Assembly: GCA_963806955.1 (NCBI GenBank)
Contig: CAWDZG010000001.1
Location: 744,001-808,000, forward strand
From: Gaiellasilicea sp963806955
GTDB lineage: Bacteria; Actinomycetota; Thermoleophilia; Gaiellales; Gaiellaceae
Length of the DNA: 64,000 nt
Reading direction: 5' to 3'
Shown: one piece after another, positions 36,401 to 48,400 of the stretch
How positions within the stretch are numbered: position 1 is the first letter of the stretch
How the letters are laid out: every line of letters starts with the position of its first letter
Position numbers and translations under genes: made by a program
The notes under the pieces: model-generated
What the model was told of the DNA's origin: nothing
The model's database searches: none
The model's input: only the letters and a program-made list of their open reading frames with translations

Positions 36401-39400
36401 CTCACCGTCGACCCGGCCACGGCCGCGACGCTCGACGTCAGTGCCCCCGCCTCCGCCGCCGCGGGATCCCCGTTCTCGGTCACCGTCACCGCCCTCGACG
36501 CGTTCAGCAACGTCGCGAGCGGCTACACCGGCACGATCGCCTTCACCGGTGGCGGCACCGGCGCGCAGCTGCCGGCCGACTACACCTTCCTCGGCGGCGA
36601 CGCAGGCGTGAAGACCTTCACATCGGTCGAACTCCGCCAGGCCGGCAACCGCACGATCACCGCCACCGACACCGTCACCGGCACGATCAGCGGCGCCGAC
36701 ACACTCACCGTCGACCCGGCCGCCGCCACCACACTCGACGTCGCGCCGCCTGCCAACGCGCTGGCCGGTCAATCGTTCTCGGTCACCGTGACGGCGAGGG
36801 ACGCGTTCGCGAACATCGCCGCCGGCTACACCGGCACCGTCACGTTCTCGGCCACCGGCGGCGGCGAGACGCTGCCCGGCGATACCACCTTCCTCGCCGG
36901 CGACAACGGCTCGAAGGTCGTCTCCGGCTTCTCCTTCGGCACACCCGGAGCGAAGTCCGTGATCGCCACCGACACCGTGACGGGATCGATCACCGGCAGC
37001 GGCAACGTCAACGTGACCCCCGCAGGTGTCTCGCTGGCGACCTCGAGCTTCACAGCATCCCCGCCGGCAATCCTGGCGGACGGCTCGTCCACGACCGCGA
37101 TCACGCTGCAGTTGAAGGACTCGCTCGGGAACGACCTGGACAGCGGCGACGGCGCGACGTACGCGTTCACGACCGACCGCGGCTCCATCGGTGCCGCCAC
37201 CGACAACGGCGACGGCACGATCTCGGCGACGCTCACCTCGTCGACGAGCGCCGGCACCGCGACCGTCTCCGGGACGCGCAACGCGAGCCCCTTCGCCAAC
37301 TCCGTGGCCGTCAGCTTCACGCCCGGCCCGGCGGTGTCGCTCGACGTGTCGGCTCCTGCCTCCGCGACCGCCGGGTCGGCGTTCTCTGTGACCGTCACGG
37401 CGCGGGACACCAACGGCAACGTCGCGAGCGGCTACACCGGCACCGTCAGCTTCTCCGGCGGCGGCACGGGCGCGCAGCTCCCCGCCGACTACACCTTCCT
37501 CGGCGGCGACGCGGGCGTGAAGACCTTCACGTCGGTCGAGCTCCGCCAGGCCGGCTCGCGCACGATCACCGCCACCGACACCGTCACCGGCACGATCACC
37601 GGCAACGACTCGCTCACCGTCAACCCGGCCGCGGCCGCCACGCTCGACGTCAGCGCCCCCGCCTCCGCGACCGCCGGCTCCCCCTTCTCGGTCACCGTCA
37701 CCGCCCTCGACGCGTTCAGCAACGTCGCCAGCGGCTACACCGGCACGGTCGCCTTCACCGGCGGCGGCACCGGCGCGCAGCTCCCCGCGAACTACACCTT
37801 CCTCGGCGGCGACGCGGGCGTGAAGACCTTCACGTCGGTCGAGCTCCGCCAGGCCGGCTCGCGCACCATCACCGCCACCGACACCGTCACCGGCACGATC
37901 ACCGGCAACGACTCGCTCACCGTCGACCCGGCCGCGGCCTCCACGCTCGACGTCAGCGCCCCCGCCTCCACGACCGCCGGCTCCACCTTCTCGGTCACCG
38001 TCACCGCCCTCGACGCGTTCAGCAACGTCGCCAGCGGCTACACCGGCACGATCGCCTTCACCGGTGGCGGCACCGGCGCCCAGCTCCCCGCCGACTACAC
38101 CTTCCTCGGCGGCGACGCAGGCACGCAAGACCTTCACCACGGTCGAGCTCCGTCAGGCCGGCATCGCGCACGATCACCGCCACCGACACCGTCACCGGCA
38201 CGATCACCGGCACGACATCGCTCACCGTCGACCCGGCCGCGGCCGCGACGCTCGACGTCAGCGCCCCCGCCTCCGCCACCGCCGGCTCCCCCTTCTCGGT
38301 CACCGTCACCGCCCTCGACGCGTTCAGCAACGTCGCGAGCGGCTACACCGGCACGATCGCCTTCACCGGTGGCGGCACCGGCGCCCAGCTCCCCGCCGAC
38401 TACAGCTTCCTGGGCGGCGACGCAGGCATCAAGACCTTCACACCGTCGAGCTCCGCCAGGCCGGCTCGCGCACGATCACCGCCACCGACACCCTCACCGG
38501 CACGATCACCGGCAACGACACCGTCACCGTCAGCGCGGGCGCCGCATCATTGACGACCTCGACGCTCACTGCCTCGGCGTCGTCGATCCTGGCGGACGGC
38601 TCGAGCACGTCGACGATCACGTTGCAGCTGAAGGACGGGCTCGGCAACGACCTGACGGGGCCGGATGGGTCGACGATCGCGTTCGCCACCGATCGCGGCT
38701 CCGTCACGGCCGCGACGGATCTCGGCGACGGCCGCTACCAGACGACGCTGACGAGCGCGACGACGAGCGGCGTCGCTTCCGTCACGGCAACCCGGAACGC
38801 CGTGTCCTTCGCCCAGTCCGCGGTGGTCACGTTCACGCCCGGGCCGGCAACCTCGCTCGACGTCGCTGCGCCCGCCTCCAGCACCGCCGGCTCGACCTTC
38901 TCCGTCACGGTGACGGCGCGGGACGTGAACGGCAACACCGCCACCGGCTACACCGGCACGGTCGCCTTCACGGGCGGCGGCACCGGCGCTCAGCTCCCCG
39001 CGAACTACACCTTCACCGGCGGCGACGCAGGCGTGAAGACCTTCGCGAACGTCGAGCTGCGGCAGGCCGGCTCGCGCACGATCACCGCCACGGACACGGT
39101 CACCGGCACGATCACCGGCGCAGACTCGCTCACCGTCGACCCGGCCGCGGCCGCCACGCTCGACGTCAGCGCCCCCGCCTCCGCCACCGCCGGATCCCCC
39201 TTCTCGGTCACCGTCACCGCCCTCGACGCGTTCAACAACGTCGCGAGCGGCTACACCGGCACGATCGCCTTCACCGGCGGCGGCACCGGCGCGCAGCTGC
39301 CCGCCGACTACACCTTCCTGGGCGGCGACGCAGGCGTGAAGACCTTCACGTCGGTCGAGCTCCGCCAGGCCGGCCACGCACGATCACCGCCACCGACACC

Positions 39401-42400
39401 GTCACCGGCACGATCACCGGCAACGACACGCTCACCGTGCAGACGGCGCCGGTGAGCGCATCGGTCTCGACCGTCTCCGCCTCTCCCACGTCCGTCGTGG
39501 CCGACGGCGCGGCAACGTCGACGATCACGGTGACACTCCTGGACGCATTCTCGAACCCGGTCGCAGGGAAGGACGTCGCGCTGGACGACGGCGCGGCGAG
39601 CTCGACGATCACGCCGGCGAGCGCGACGACGAACGCCGCTGGCGTCGCCACCTTCGCGGTCAAGAGCACGACGGCAGAGGTCGCGACATACACCGCGACC
39701 GACACCACGGACACCGTCGCCGTCACGCAGACCGCTGCCGTGACCTTCGTGGCTGACGTCGTCAGCGCCGCGACCTCGACGGTCTCGGCCGCGCCTGCGT
39801 CCGTCGTCGCCGACGGCGTCGCGACGGCCACCGTGACCGTGACGCTGCTCGACGCGAACTCGAACCCGGTGGCCGGCAAGGACGTCAGCCTCGGCGCCAC
39901 CGGATCGTCGACGATCGCACCGGCGAGCGCGACGACGGACGCAGCCGGACAGGCCGCCTTCACCGCCAAGGACACGACGGCCGAGACCGTCACGTACACG
40001 GCGACCGACACGACCGACTCGATCGTGGTCGTCCAGACGGCCTCGACCGTGTTCACGCCGGGCCCGGCCGTGTCGCTCGACGTCGTCGCCCCCGCCTCGG
40101 CGGTCGCGGGTGCGCCGTTCTCGGTCACGGTCACGGCGAAGGACGCGAACGGGAACGTCGCCACCGCTTACACGGGCACGGTCGGCTTCACGGGCGGCGG
40201 CACGGGTGCACAGCTGCCGGCCGACTACACCTTCCTGGGCGGCGACGCGGGCGTGAAGACCTTCACGTCGGTCGAGCTCCGCCAGGCCGGCTCGCGCACG
40301 ATCACCGCCACCGACACCGTCACCGGCACGATCACCGGCAACGACACGCTCACCGTCGACCCGGCCGCGGCCGCGACGCTCGACGTCAGCGCCCCCGCCT
40401 CGGCGACGGCCGGCTCCGCCTTCTCGGTCACCGTCACCGCCCTCGACGCGTTCAGCAACGTCGCCAGCGGCTACACCGGCACGATCGCCTTCACCGGTGG
40501 CGGCACCGGCGCGCAGCTCCCCGCCGACTACACCTTCCTCGGCGGCGACGCGGGCGTGAAGACCTTCAATGCAGTCGAGCTCCGCCAGGCCGGCTCGCGC
40601 ACGATCACCGCCACCGACACCGTCACCGGCACGATCACCGGCGACGACACGCTCACCGTCGACCCGGCCGCGGCCGCGACGCTCGACGTGTCGCGCCCCG
40701 GCCTCGGCGACCGCCGGCTCCGCCTTCTCGGTCACCGTCACCGCCCTCGACGCGTTCAGCAACGTCGCCAGCGGCTACACCGGCACGATCGCCTTCACCG
40801 GTGGCGGCACCGGCGCCCAGCTCCCGGCCGACTACACCTTCCTCGGCGGCGACGCAGGCGTGAAGACCTTCACGTCGGTCGAGCTCCGCCAGGCCGGCAT
40901 CGCGCACGATCACCGCCACCGACACCGTCACCGGCACGATCACCGGCAACGACTCGCTCACCGTCGACCCGGCCACGGCCGCGACGCTCGACGTCAGCGC
41001 CCCCGCCTCCGCCACGGCCGGCTCCACCTTCTCGGTCACCGTCACCGCCCTCGACGCGTTCAGCAACGTCGCCAGCGGCTACACCGGCACGATCGCCTTC
41101 ACCGGCGGCGGCACCGGCGCCCAGCTCCCGGCCGACTACACCTTCCTCGGCGGCGACGCAGGCGCGAAGACCTTCAATGCGGTCGAGCTCCGCCAGGCCG
41201 GCATCGCGCACGATCACCGCCACCGACACCCTCACCGGCACGATCACCGGCGCAGACACCCTCACCGTCGACCCGCGTCCGCGGCCGTGCGCTCGACGTG
41301 TCCGCCCCCGCCTCGGCCACCGCCGGCTCCACCTTCTCGGTCACCGTCACCGCCCTCGACGCCTACGGCAACATCGCCAGCGGCTACACCGGCACGGTCG
41401 CCTTCACAGGCGGCGGCACCGGCGCCCAGCTCCCGGCCGACTACACCTTCCTCGGCGGCGACGCGGGCGTCGAAGACCTTCAGCGTCGGTCGAGCTCCGC
41501 CAGGCCGGCTCGCGCACGATCACCGCCACCGACACCCTCACCGGCACGATCACCGGCGCAGACACCCTCACCGTCGACCCGGCCACGGCCGCGACGCTCG
41601 ACGTCAGCGCCCCCGCCTCCGCCACCGCCGGCTCCACCTTCTCGGTCACCGTCACCGCCCTCGACGCGTTCAACAACGTCGCGAGCGGCTACACCGGCAC
41701 GATCGCCTTCACCGGCGGCGGCACCGGCGCCCAGCTCCCCGCCGACTACACCTTCCTCGGCGGCGACGCGGGCGTGAAGACCTTCAGCGCGGTCGAGCTA
41801 CGCCAGGCCGGCTCGCGCACGATCACCGCCACCGACACCCTCACCGGCACGATCACCGGCGCAGACACGCTCACCGTCGACCCGGCCGCAGCCGCGCAGA
41901 TCATCCTGACCGAGAGCGGCTCGACGACGGCGGGCGATCCACACACGCTCACCGCGACGATCCAGGACGCCTACGGCAATGTGCTCGCCGCCGACAACTC
42001 GACGGTCGTCACCTTCGCGAAGGCAGCCGGCGCGGGCACCGTCAACGGGCTCGGGACCGCGACCGCCGCCGCCGGCGTCGCGACGAAGGCCGTCACGCAA
42101 CCGCCTCGCCGGCACGATCGACCTCGAGGCCCAGGCGAGCGGCCTCGCGACCGGCACCGCGAGCTACGCGATCGCCGCCGGCCCGGTCAGTGACGCAGAC
42201 TCCACCGTCGGCGCGAGCCCCGTCACCGTCGTCAACAACGGCACCGACACCTCCACGATCACGGTCACGCTGCGCGACGCGGGCGGCAACCCGATCGCGG
42301 GCAAGACGGTCACGCTCGCCCAGGGCGGCGGTAGCTCGACGATCACGGGCGGCGGCAACACCGACGCCGCCGGCCAGGTGACGTTCACCGTCTCGTCCGT

Positions 42401-45400
42401 CGTCGAAGAGGCCGTCACGTACACCGCGACGGACACGACCGACACGCTCACGCTGAGCGACACCGCCGCCGTCAACTACGTCTTCAACGACGTCGTCGCG
42501 CCGACGAACACGATCACCCTCGCGAGCGCGACCGGCGCCTTCCTCAGCGGCACGACGCTCTGGTACCGCCCCTCCGCGGCCGGCTCCTTCACGCTCTCGA
42601 GCGCCGTCGCCGACGCGGGCTCCGGCCCGGGCGCGGCGACCTATCCGCTCGTCGGCCAGAGCGGCTGGACGCACGGCGCCGAGACGGTCACCGCCCCCGC
42701 CGGCGGCCCGTACGTCTCGAGCTCGTTCAGCTGGACGAACGCGGCCACCGGCAACTTCGGCGTCGTCGTCACGGCCGCCGACGCCTGGACGCCCGCGAAC
42801 ACGAGCGACACGACTCTGAACGTGACCGAGGACTCGACCGCCCCCGCAGCGAGCATCCTCTGCGGCGGCGGCGCCTGCCCGGCCGGCTGGATCACCTCCG
42901 CCCCGGTCTCGGTGACGCTCGCCGCACCGGACGCCGGCGCAGGTCTCGACCTGCTCCGGTACACGACCGACGGCACCGACCCGACGATCTTCACCGGCAC
43001 CGTCTACCTGGGCGCCTTCAACGTCGCCGCCGAGGGCGCCACCACGGTGAAGTACCGCGCGTTCGACCGGGTCGGCAACGACTCCGGCGTGCAGTCGCAG
43101 CTGATCCGGATCGACACCGTCGCCCCGCAGACGACGATCGACACGGCACCGGCCGCCGCCACACAGGACACGACCCCGACCTTCGCGTTCAGCGCCGACG
43201 AGGCTGGCGCAACGCTTCGAGTTCCGTCTCGACGGCGGCGCCTGGAGCGCGGCCACGAGCCCGCTCACGCTCGGCCCGCTCGCGGACGGCACCTACACCT
43301 TCGACGTGCGCGCGACCGACGCCGCAGGCAACGTCGACCCGACCCCGGCCTCGTTCCTGTTCACGGTCGACACGACTCCCGCGAACACGACGATCACGTC
43401 GACCCCGGCCGCCGCGACGACCTCGACCTCGGCAAGCTTCTCGTTCACGGCCTCCGACGCCGGCCCCTCCTTCGAGTGCTCGCTCGACGGCGCAGCGTTC
43501 GGCTCGTGCACGAGCCCGGCGTCATACACCGGCCTTGCCGAGTCGGCCCACACGTTCGCGGTGCGCGCCGTCGACGCGGCCGGCAACATCGACGCGACGC
43601 CCGACACGTTCGCGTGGACGGTCGATCTCACCGCCCCCGACACGTCGTTCCTCTCGACTCCTGCGAGCCCGAGCTCGAACGCGACGCCGACGTTCGGCCT
43701 CGCGTCGACGGAAGCCGGCTCCACGTTCGAGTGCGACCTCGACGGCGGCGGCTGGGCTCCGTGCGCGACACCGTTCACGACACCCGCACTCGGCGCCGGC
43801 TCCCATCAGCTCGACGTCCGCGCCACCGACACCGCCGGCAACACGGACGCCACCGAGGCCACCTACACGTGGACGGTCGATGCGACCCCGCCGACCGGCT
43901 CGGTCACGAACCCCACGGACGGCAGCAGCGTCAGCGGCTCGATCGTGCTCGCCAGCGACTCGGCGGATGCCGGCGGCAGCGGCGTTGCCTCCGTCCAGTT
44001 CCAGCGCTCGCCCGCAGGTGCAGCCACGTGGAGCAACCAGGCCGCGGCGTTCGACACGACGTCCGTCGGAGACGGCGACCTCGACCTCCGCGTCGTCACC
44101 ACCGACAACGCCGGCAACCAGTTCACGTCGGCCACGATCACGATCACGGTCGACAACACGGCCCCGGCGCTGACACCGCTCGCGCCGACGACGGTGAACA
44201 TCGCGTCCGCCGACCCGCAGACGATCTCGGCGACCGCGACCGACGCCGGCACGGGCATCGCGAACGTGCGCTTCGACCAGTGCATCGAGGACTCGGTTGC
44301 GTGCGACTCGGACTCCTGGCTGCTGCTCGGCGTCGACACCGACGACTCGGACGGCTACAACGCCACCTGGGCGATCCCGTCGGACGGGGTTCGCCTGCTG
44401 CGCTTCCGCGCAACCGACAACGCCGGCAAGCAGACGACCGCGCTCCACCTCGTCACGATCGACCGGACGCGCCCGAGCGGCACCGTCACGGCTCCCGCAG
44501 CGCGGCGCGAACCTCCGTGGGAGCTCCGTCGCGCTCGCCGCCGCTGCGACCGACACCGCGCCCGGCACCGTCAACACCGTCACCTTCCAGCACTCGCCCA
44601 CGGGGGCCGGCACCTGGTCGGCCGGTTCCACCGACTCGTCGGCGCCGTACACCGCCACGCTCGACACGACCGCGCTCGCCGACGCCTCTACGACCTGCGC
44701 GTCTTCACGACCGACGCCGCCGGCAACGCCGAGACCACCCCGGCCTCGATTCAGGTGCGCGTCGACAACACCGACCCGACCGGCGACGTCACGTCCCCCG
44801 CCGGGGGCGCCGATCTGCGCGGCACCGTCGCGCTCTCGAGCAACTCGGCCGACGGCGGCTCCGGCGTCGCCACCGTCCAGTTCGAGCGCTCGGCCGCCGG
44901 GGCCGGCACGTGGACGGGCCAGGCGCCGAGCTTCGACACGACCACCGTCGCCGACGGCCTCTACGACGTGCGCGTCGTCACCACGGACGCGGCCGGCAAT
45001 GCCTTCACGTCGGCGGCGATCACCGTGCGCGTCGACAACACGCTCCCGACCGGCTCGGTCACGAGCCCGGGCGCGAGCGCCGATCTTCGCGGCACCGTCG
45101 CCCTCTCGAGCGACTCGGCCGACTCCGGCTCCGGCGTCGCCACCGTCCAGTTCGAGCGCTCGCCCGCCGGGGCCGGCACGTGGGCGAACCAGGCCGCCAC
45201 GTGGAACACGGCGCTTCAGGCCGACGGCCTCTACGACGTCCGCGTGACGACGACCGACAACGCCGGGAACACCTTCACGTCCTCGGCGATCACGGTCCGC
45301 GTCGACAACACCGCCCCGACCGGCTCGGTCACCGCGCCGGCGAACGCGGCCAAGCTCGGTGTCGCCCCCGTCACGCTCACGAGCGACTCCGCCGACGGCG

Positions 45401-48400
45401 GCTCGGGCGTCGCCACCGTGACCTTCGAGCGCAGCCCCGCCGGTGCGGGGACCTGGGCGGCGACTGCCGCGAGTTGGAACACGGCGAGCGGTGTCGACGC
45501 CGTCGTTGACGGCAGCTACGACCTGCGGGTCACCACGGCCGACAACGCGGGCAACACCTTCACCTCCGCCGCGATCACGGTGCTCGTCGACCACACGGCA
45601 CCGACGACGTCCGCAATCCTCGCACCGGGGAGCCCGAGCAACGCCCCCGTCACGGTCAGCTTCACCGCCGACGACGGCACCGGCGCAGGTGTGAGCACGA
45701 CCGCGTACCGCGTCGACGGCGGCAGCTGGCTCTTCGGCGGCTCCGTGATCGTCTCCGCGCCCGGCGACCACTCCAACGACGGCAGCCATCTCGTCGAGTT
45801 CTTCTCCACCGACGAGGTCGGCAACGTCGAGACGACCAAGAACGTGACCGTCGTGATCGACACGACCGCGCCGAGCGGCGCGGCCGGTGATCCCGGCGAC
45901 TACCTGCGCGGGATCGCGAACCTGACCTACTCGGCGAGCTCGTCCGACGTCTCCTCGGTGCAGTTCGAGTTCTCCCCCGCGGGCGCGGGCGCCTGGTCGG
46001 CGATCGGAGCCGCCGACATCGCGCCTCCGTACGAGGCGTCCTGGAACACCACGCTCGTCTCGGACGGCGCCTACGACCTGCGCGCCGTCGTCACGGACGC
46101 GACCGGCAACGTCGCCAACGAGCTGCTGCCCGGACTGCCGAAGACGGTCGACAACGCGTCCCCGTCCGGCTCGGTCTCCTCCCCCGCCGCCTCGGCCTTC
46201 GTCTCGGGCGCGGTGGACGTGACCGCGAGCGCGACCGACGGGCTCTCCGGCGTCGCCGCGGTTCGCTTCGAGGTGAAGCCCGCCGGGGCCGGGTCGTTCA
46301 CGGTCTTCGGCACCCAGACCGCCCCGGTCGTCGGCTCGACCTATCGTCAGTCGCTCGCCACCGGCTCCTACGCGGACGGCCCCGCCGACCTCCAGGTCGT
46401 CGTCACCGACGTCGCCGGGAACGAGACGATCTCCGCGACGGTCACGGTCAACATCGACAACGTCGCGCCGACGGTCTCGCTCGACGATCCTGGTTCCGTG
46501 CTCGCCGGCGCGGTCGCGCTCTCCGCGACCGTCGCGGCCGACACGGTGCAGGTCGTGTTCCAGCGCAGCCCCGCCGGTGCCGGCGCCTGGACCACGATTG
46601 CCACCGACACGACGCCCGGCGACGGCTTCGGCGCCCCGCTCGACACGACGCCGCTCGCCGACGGGTCCTGGGACCTGCGCGCGATCGCGACGGACGGCGG
46701 CGGCAACTCCGGTACCAGCGCCGCCCGCACGGCCCTCGTCGACAACACGCTGCCGACCGGGTCGGTGACGGCCCCGGCCGGCGGCGCGGTCGTCGGCGGT
46801 CCCGCGGTGCAGCTCGCGGCGAACGCGGCCGACTCCGGCTCGGGCGTGGTCTCGGTCGCGTTCGAGGTCAAGACCTTCGGCTCCGGCACCTTCAACGGTC
46901 GTCGCGACCGACACGACGGCTCCGTACACCGCTACGTGGGACGCGACCGGCGCGCCCGACGGCGCGACCGAGATCCGCGCCGTCATCGCCGACGCGGCCG
47001 GCAACGTCCGCCAGTCGGCCGTGATCCCGGTGACGGTCGACTCGACCGGCCCGACGGTGACGCTGACCGATCCCGGCGCGGTGATCTCCGGCACCGTCGC
47101 GCTCACGGCGACGACCGGCGGCGGCGCCGCGAAGGTGGAGTTCGAGTCGAGCCCGGCGGGCGCGGGCATCTGGTCGCCGCTCGGCGAGGACACGACCGCG
47201 CCGTTCGGCCTGGACGTCGACACCTCGGCATTCGCGGACGGCCTCTACGACCTGCGCGCGACCGGCTTCGATGCGCTCGGCAATCCGTCGGCGCCGTCCG
47301 TTCGGGCCAACGTCCGCTTCGACAACACGGCGCCGAGCCTCCTCTCCTCCACCCCGGCCGACGGCTCCGTCTCCGTGTCCGCAAACGAGATCGTCCTGAC
47401 CGCCAGCGAGCCCGTCACCGCTCCCGGTGCGCTGCTCGACGGCGCCGCGGCACCGGCACCGACGGTCTCCGGCAACACGCTCACCTTCACCACCGGCGCC
47501 CTCGCCGACGGGCTGCACGTCCTCTCGGGCGAGCTCGAGGACGCGAGCGGGACGCGCGTGCAGTTCCGCGTCGCGGTCACGATCGAGAGCGCTCCGGGCG
47601 CCGATCCGGCCCCGGTCGAGCGCAGCATCACGGCCGGCGGCGACTGGACGATGACCACGCCGGGCGGGCTCGTGACCGTTCGGATGCCACAGGCCGCCTG
47701 GCCCACGCCCCCCACGCCGCAGGACTACATCCTCGTGCTGCGCGTCGACGCCGGCCCCGCGATCGGTGCGGGCGTGAGCTTTGCCCCGGGCACACAGATC
47801 GTCGAGGTGACCGCTCGCTGGGCGATCGCCGGCACCTACGTGACGCAGTTCGCGGCCCCGATCGAGATCATCTTCTCGAACCCGACGAACGTGCCCGTGA
47901 TCCCCATGTTCTCGCCGGACGGAGTGTCGGCCTGGGCGTCGGTCGCTCCGCTCGCCGGCGCGTCGCTCCCGGCAGGACGGGCCGACGGCTACTACCGCGA
48001 CGGCGCGAGCGTCCACGTGCTGACGCGCCACCTCACCTTCTTCGGGCTGGGGCTCGACAACGAGGCGCCGACGCCGCCCCGGCACTTCGCGGGTGTCGTC
48101 GCGGGCGACGGGCTCACGCTGCGGTGGATCCCGGGCATCGACCAGAGCGGCCAGCTCGGCAACGTCCTCCTCTACGTCAACGGCGAGTCGTATCGCGAGT
48201 TCGGCCCGACCGAGTTCGAGGCGAAGCTCGGCGCCTTCGCGGCCAACGACACGCGGCGGTTCACGCTCGTCCAGCGCGATGCCGCCGGGAACTCGAGCGG
48301 GCACACGGAGGTGCTGCGCGCGGTGCCGGTGCTCGCGGGCAAGAGCCTCGACCAGGCGGCCGCCGTGCTCCGCGATGCCGGCTTCGCCGTCGGCGGTGTC

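Noticed and set aside
28796..41889. Regularly spaced repeats considered as a CRISPR or tandem satellite array.
   Set aside because: Periods of 411, 300 and 303 nt are whole codons, units are coding and near-identical throughout, with no short repeat/unique spacer structure and no cas genes.
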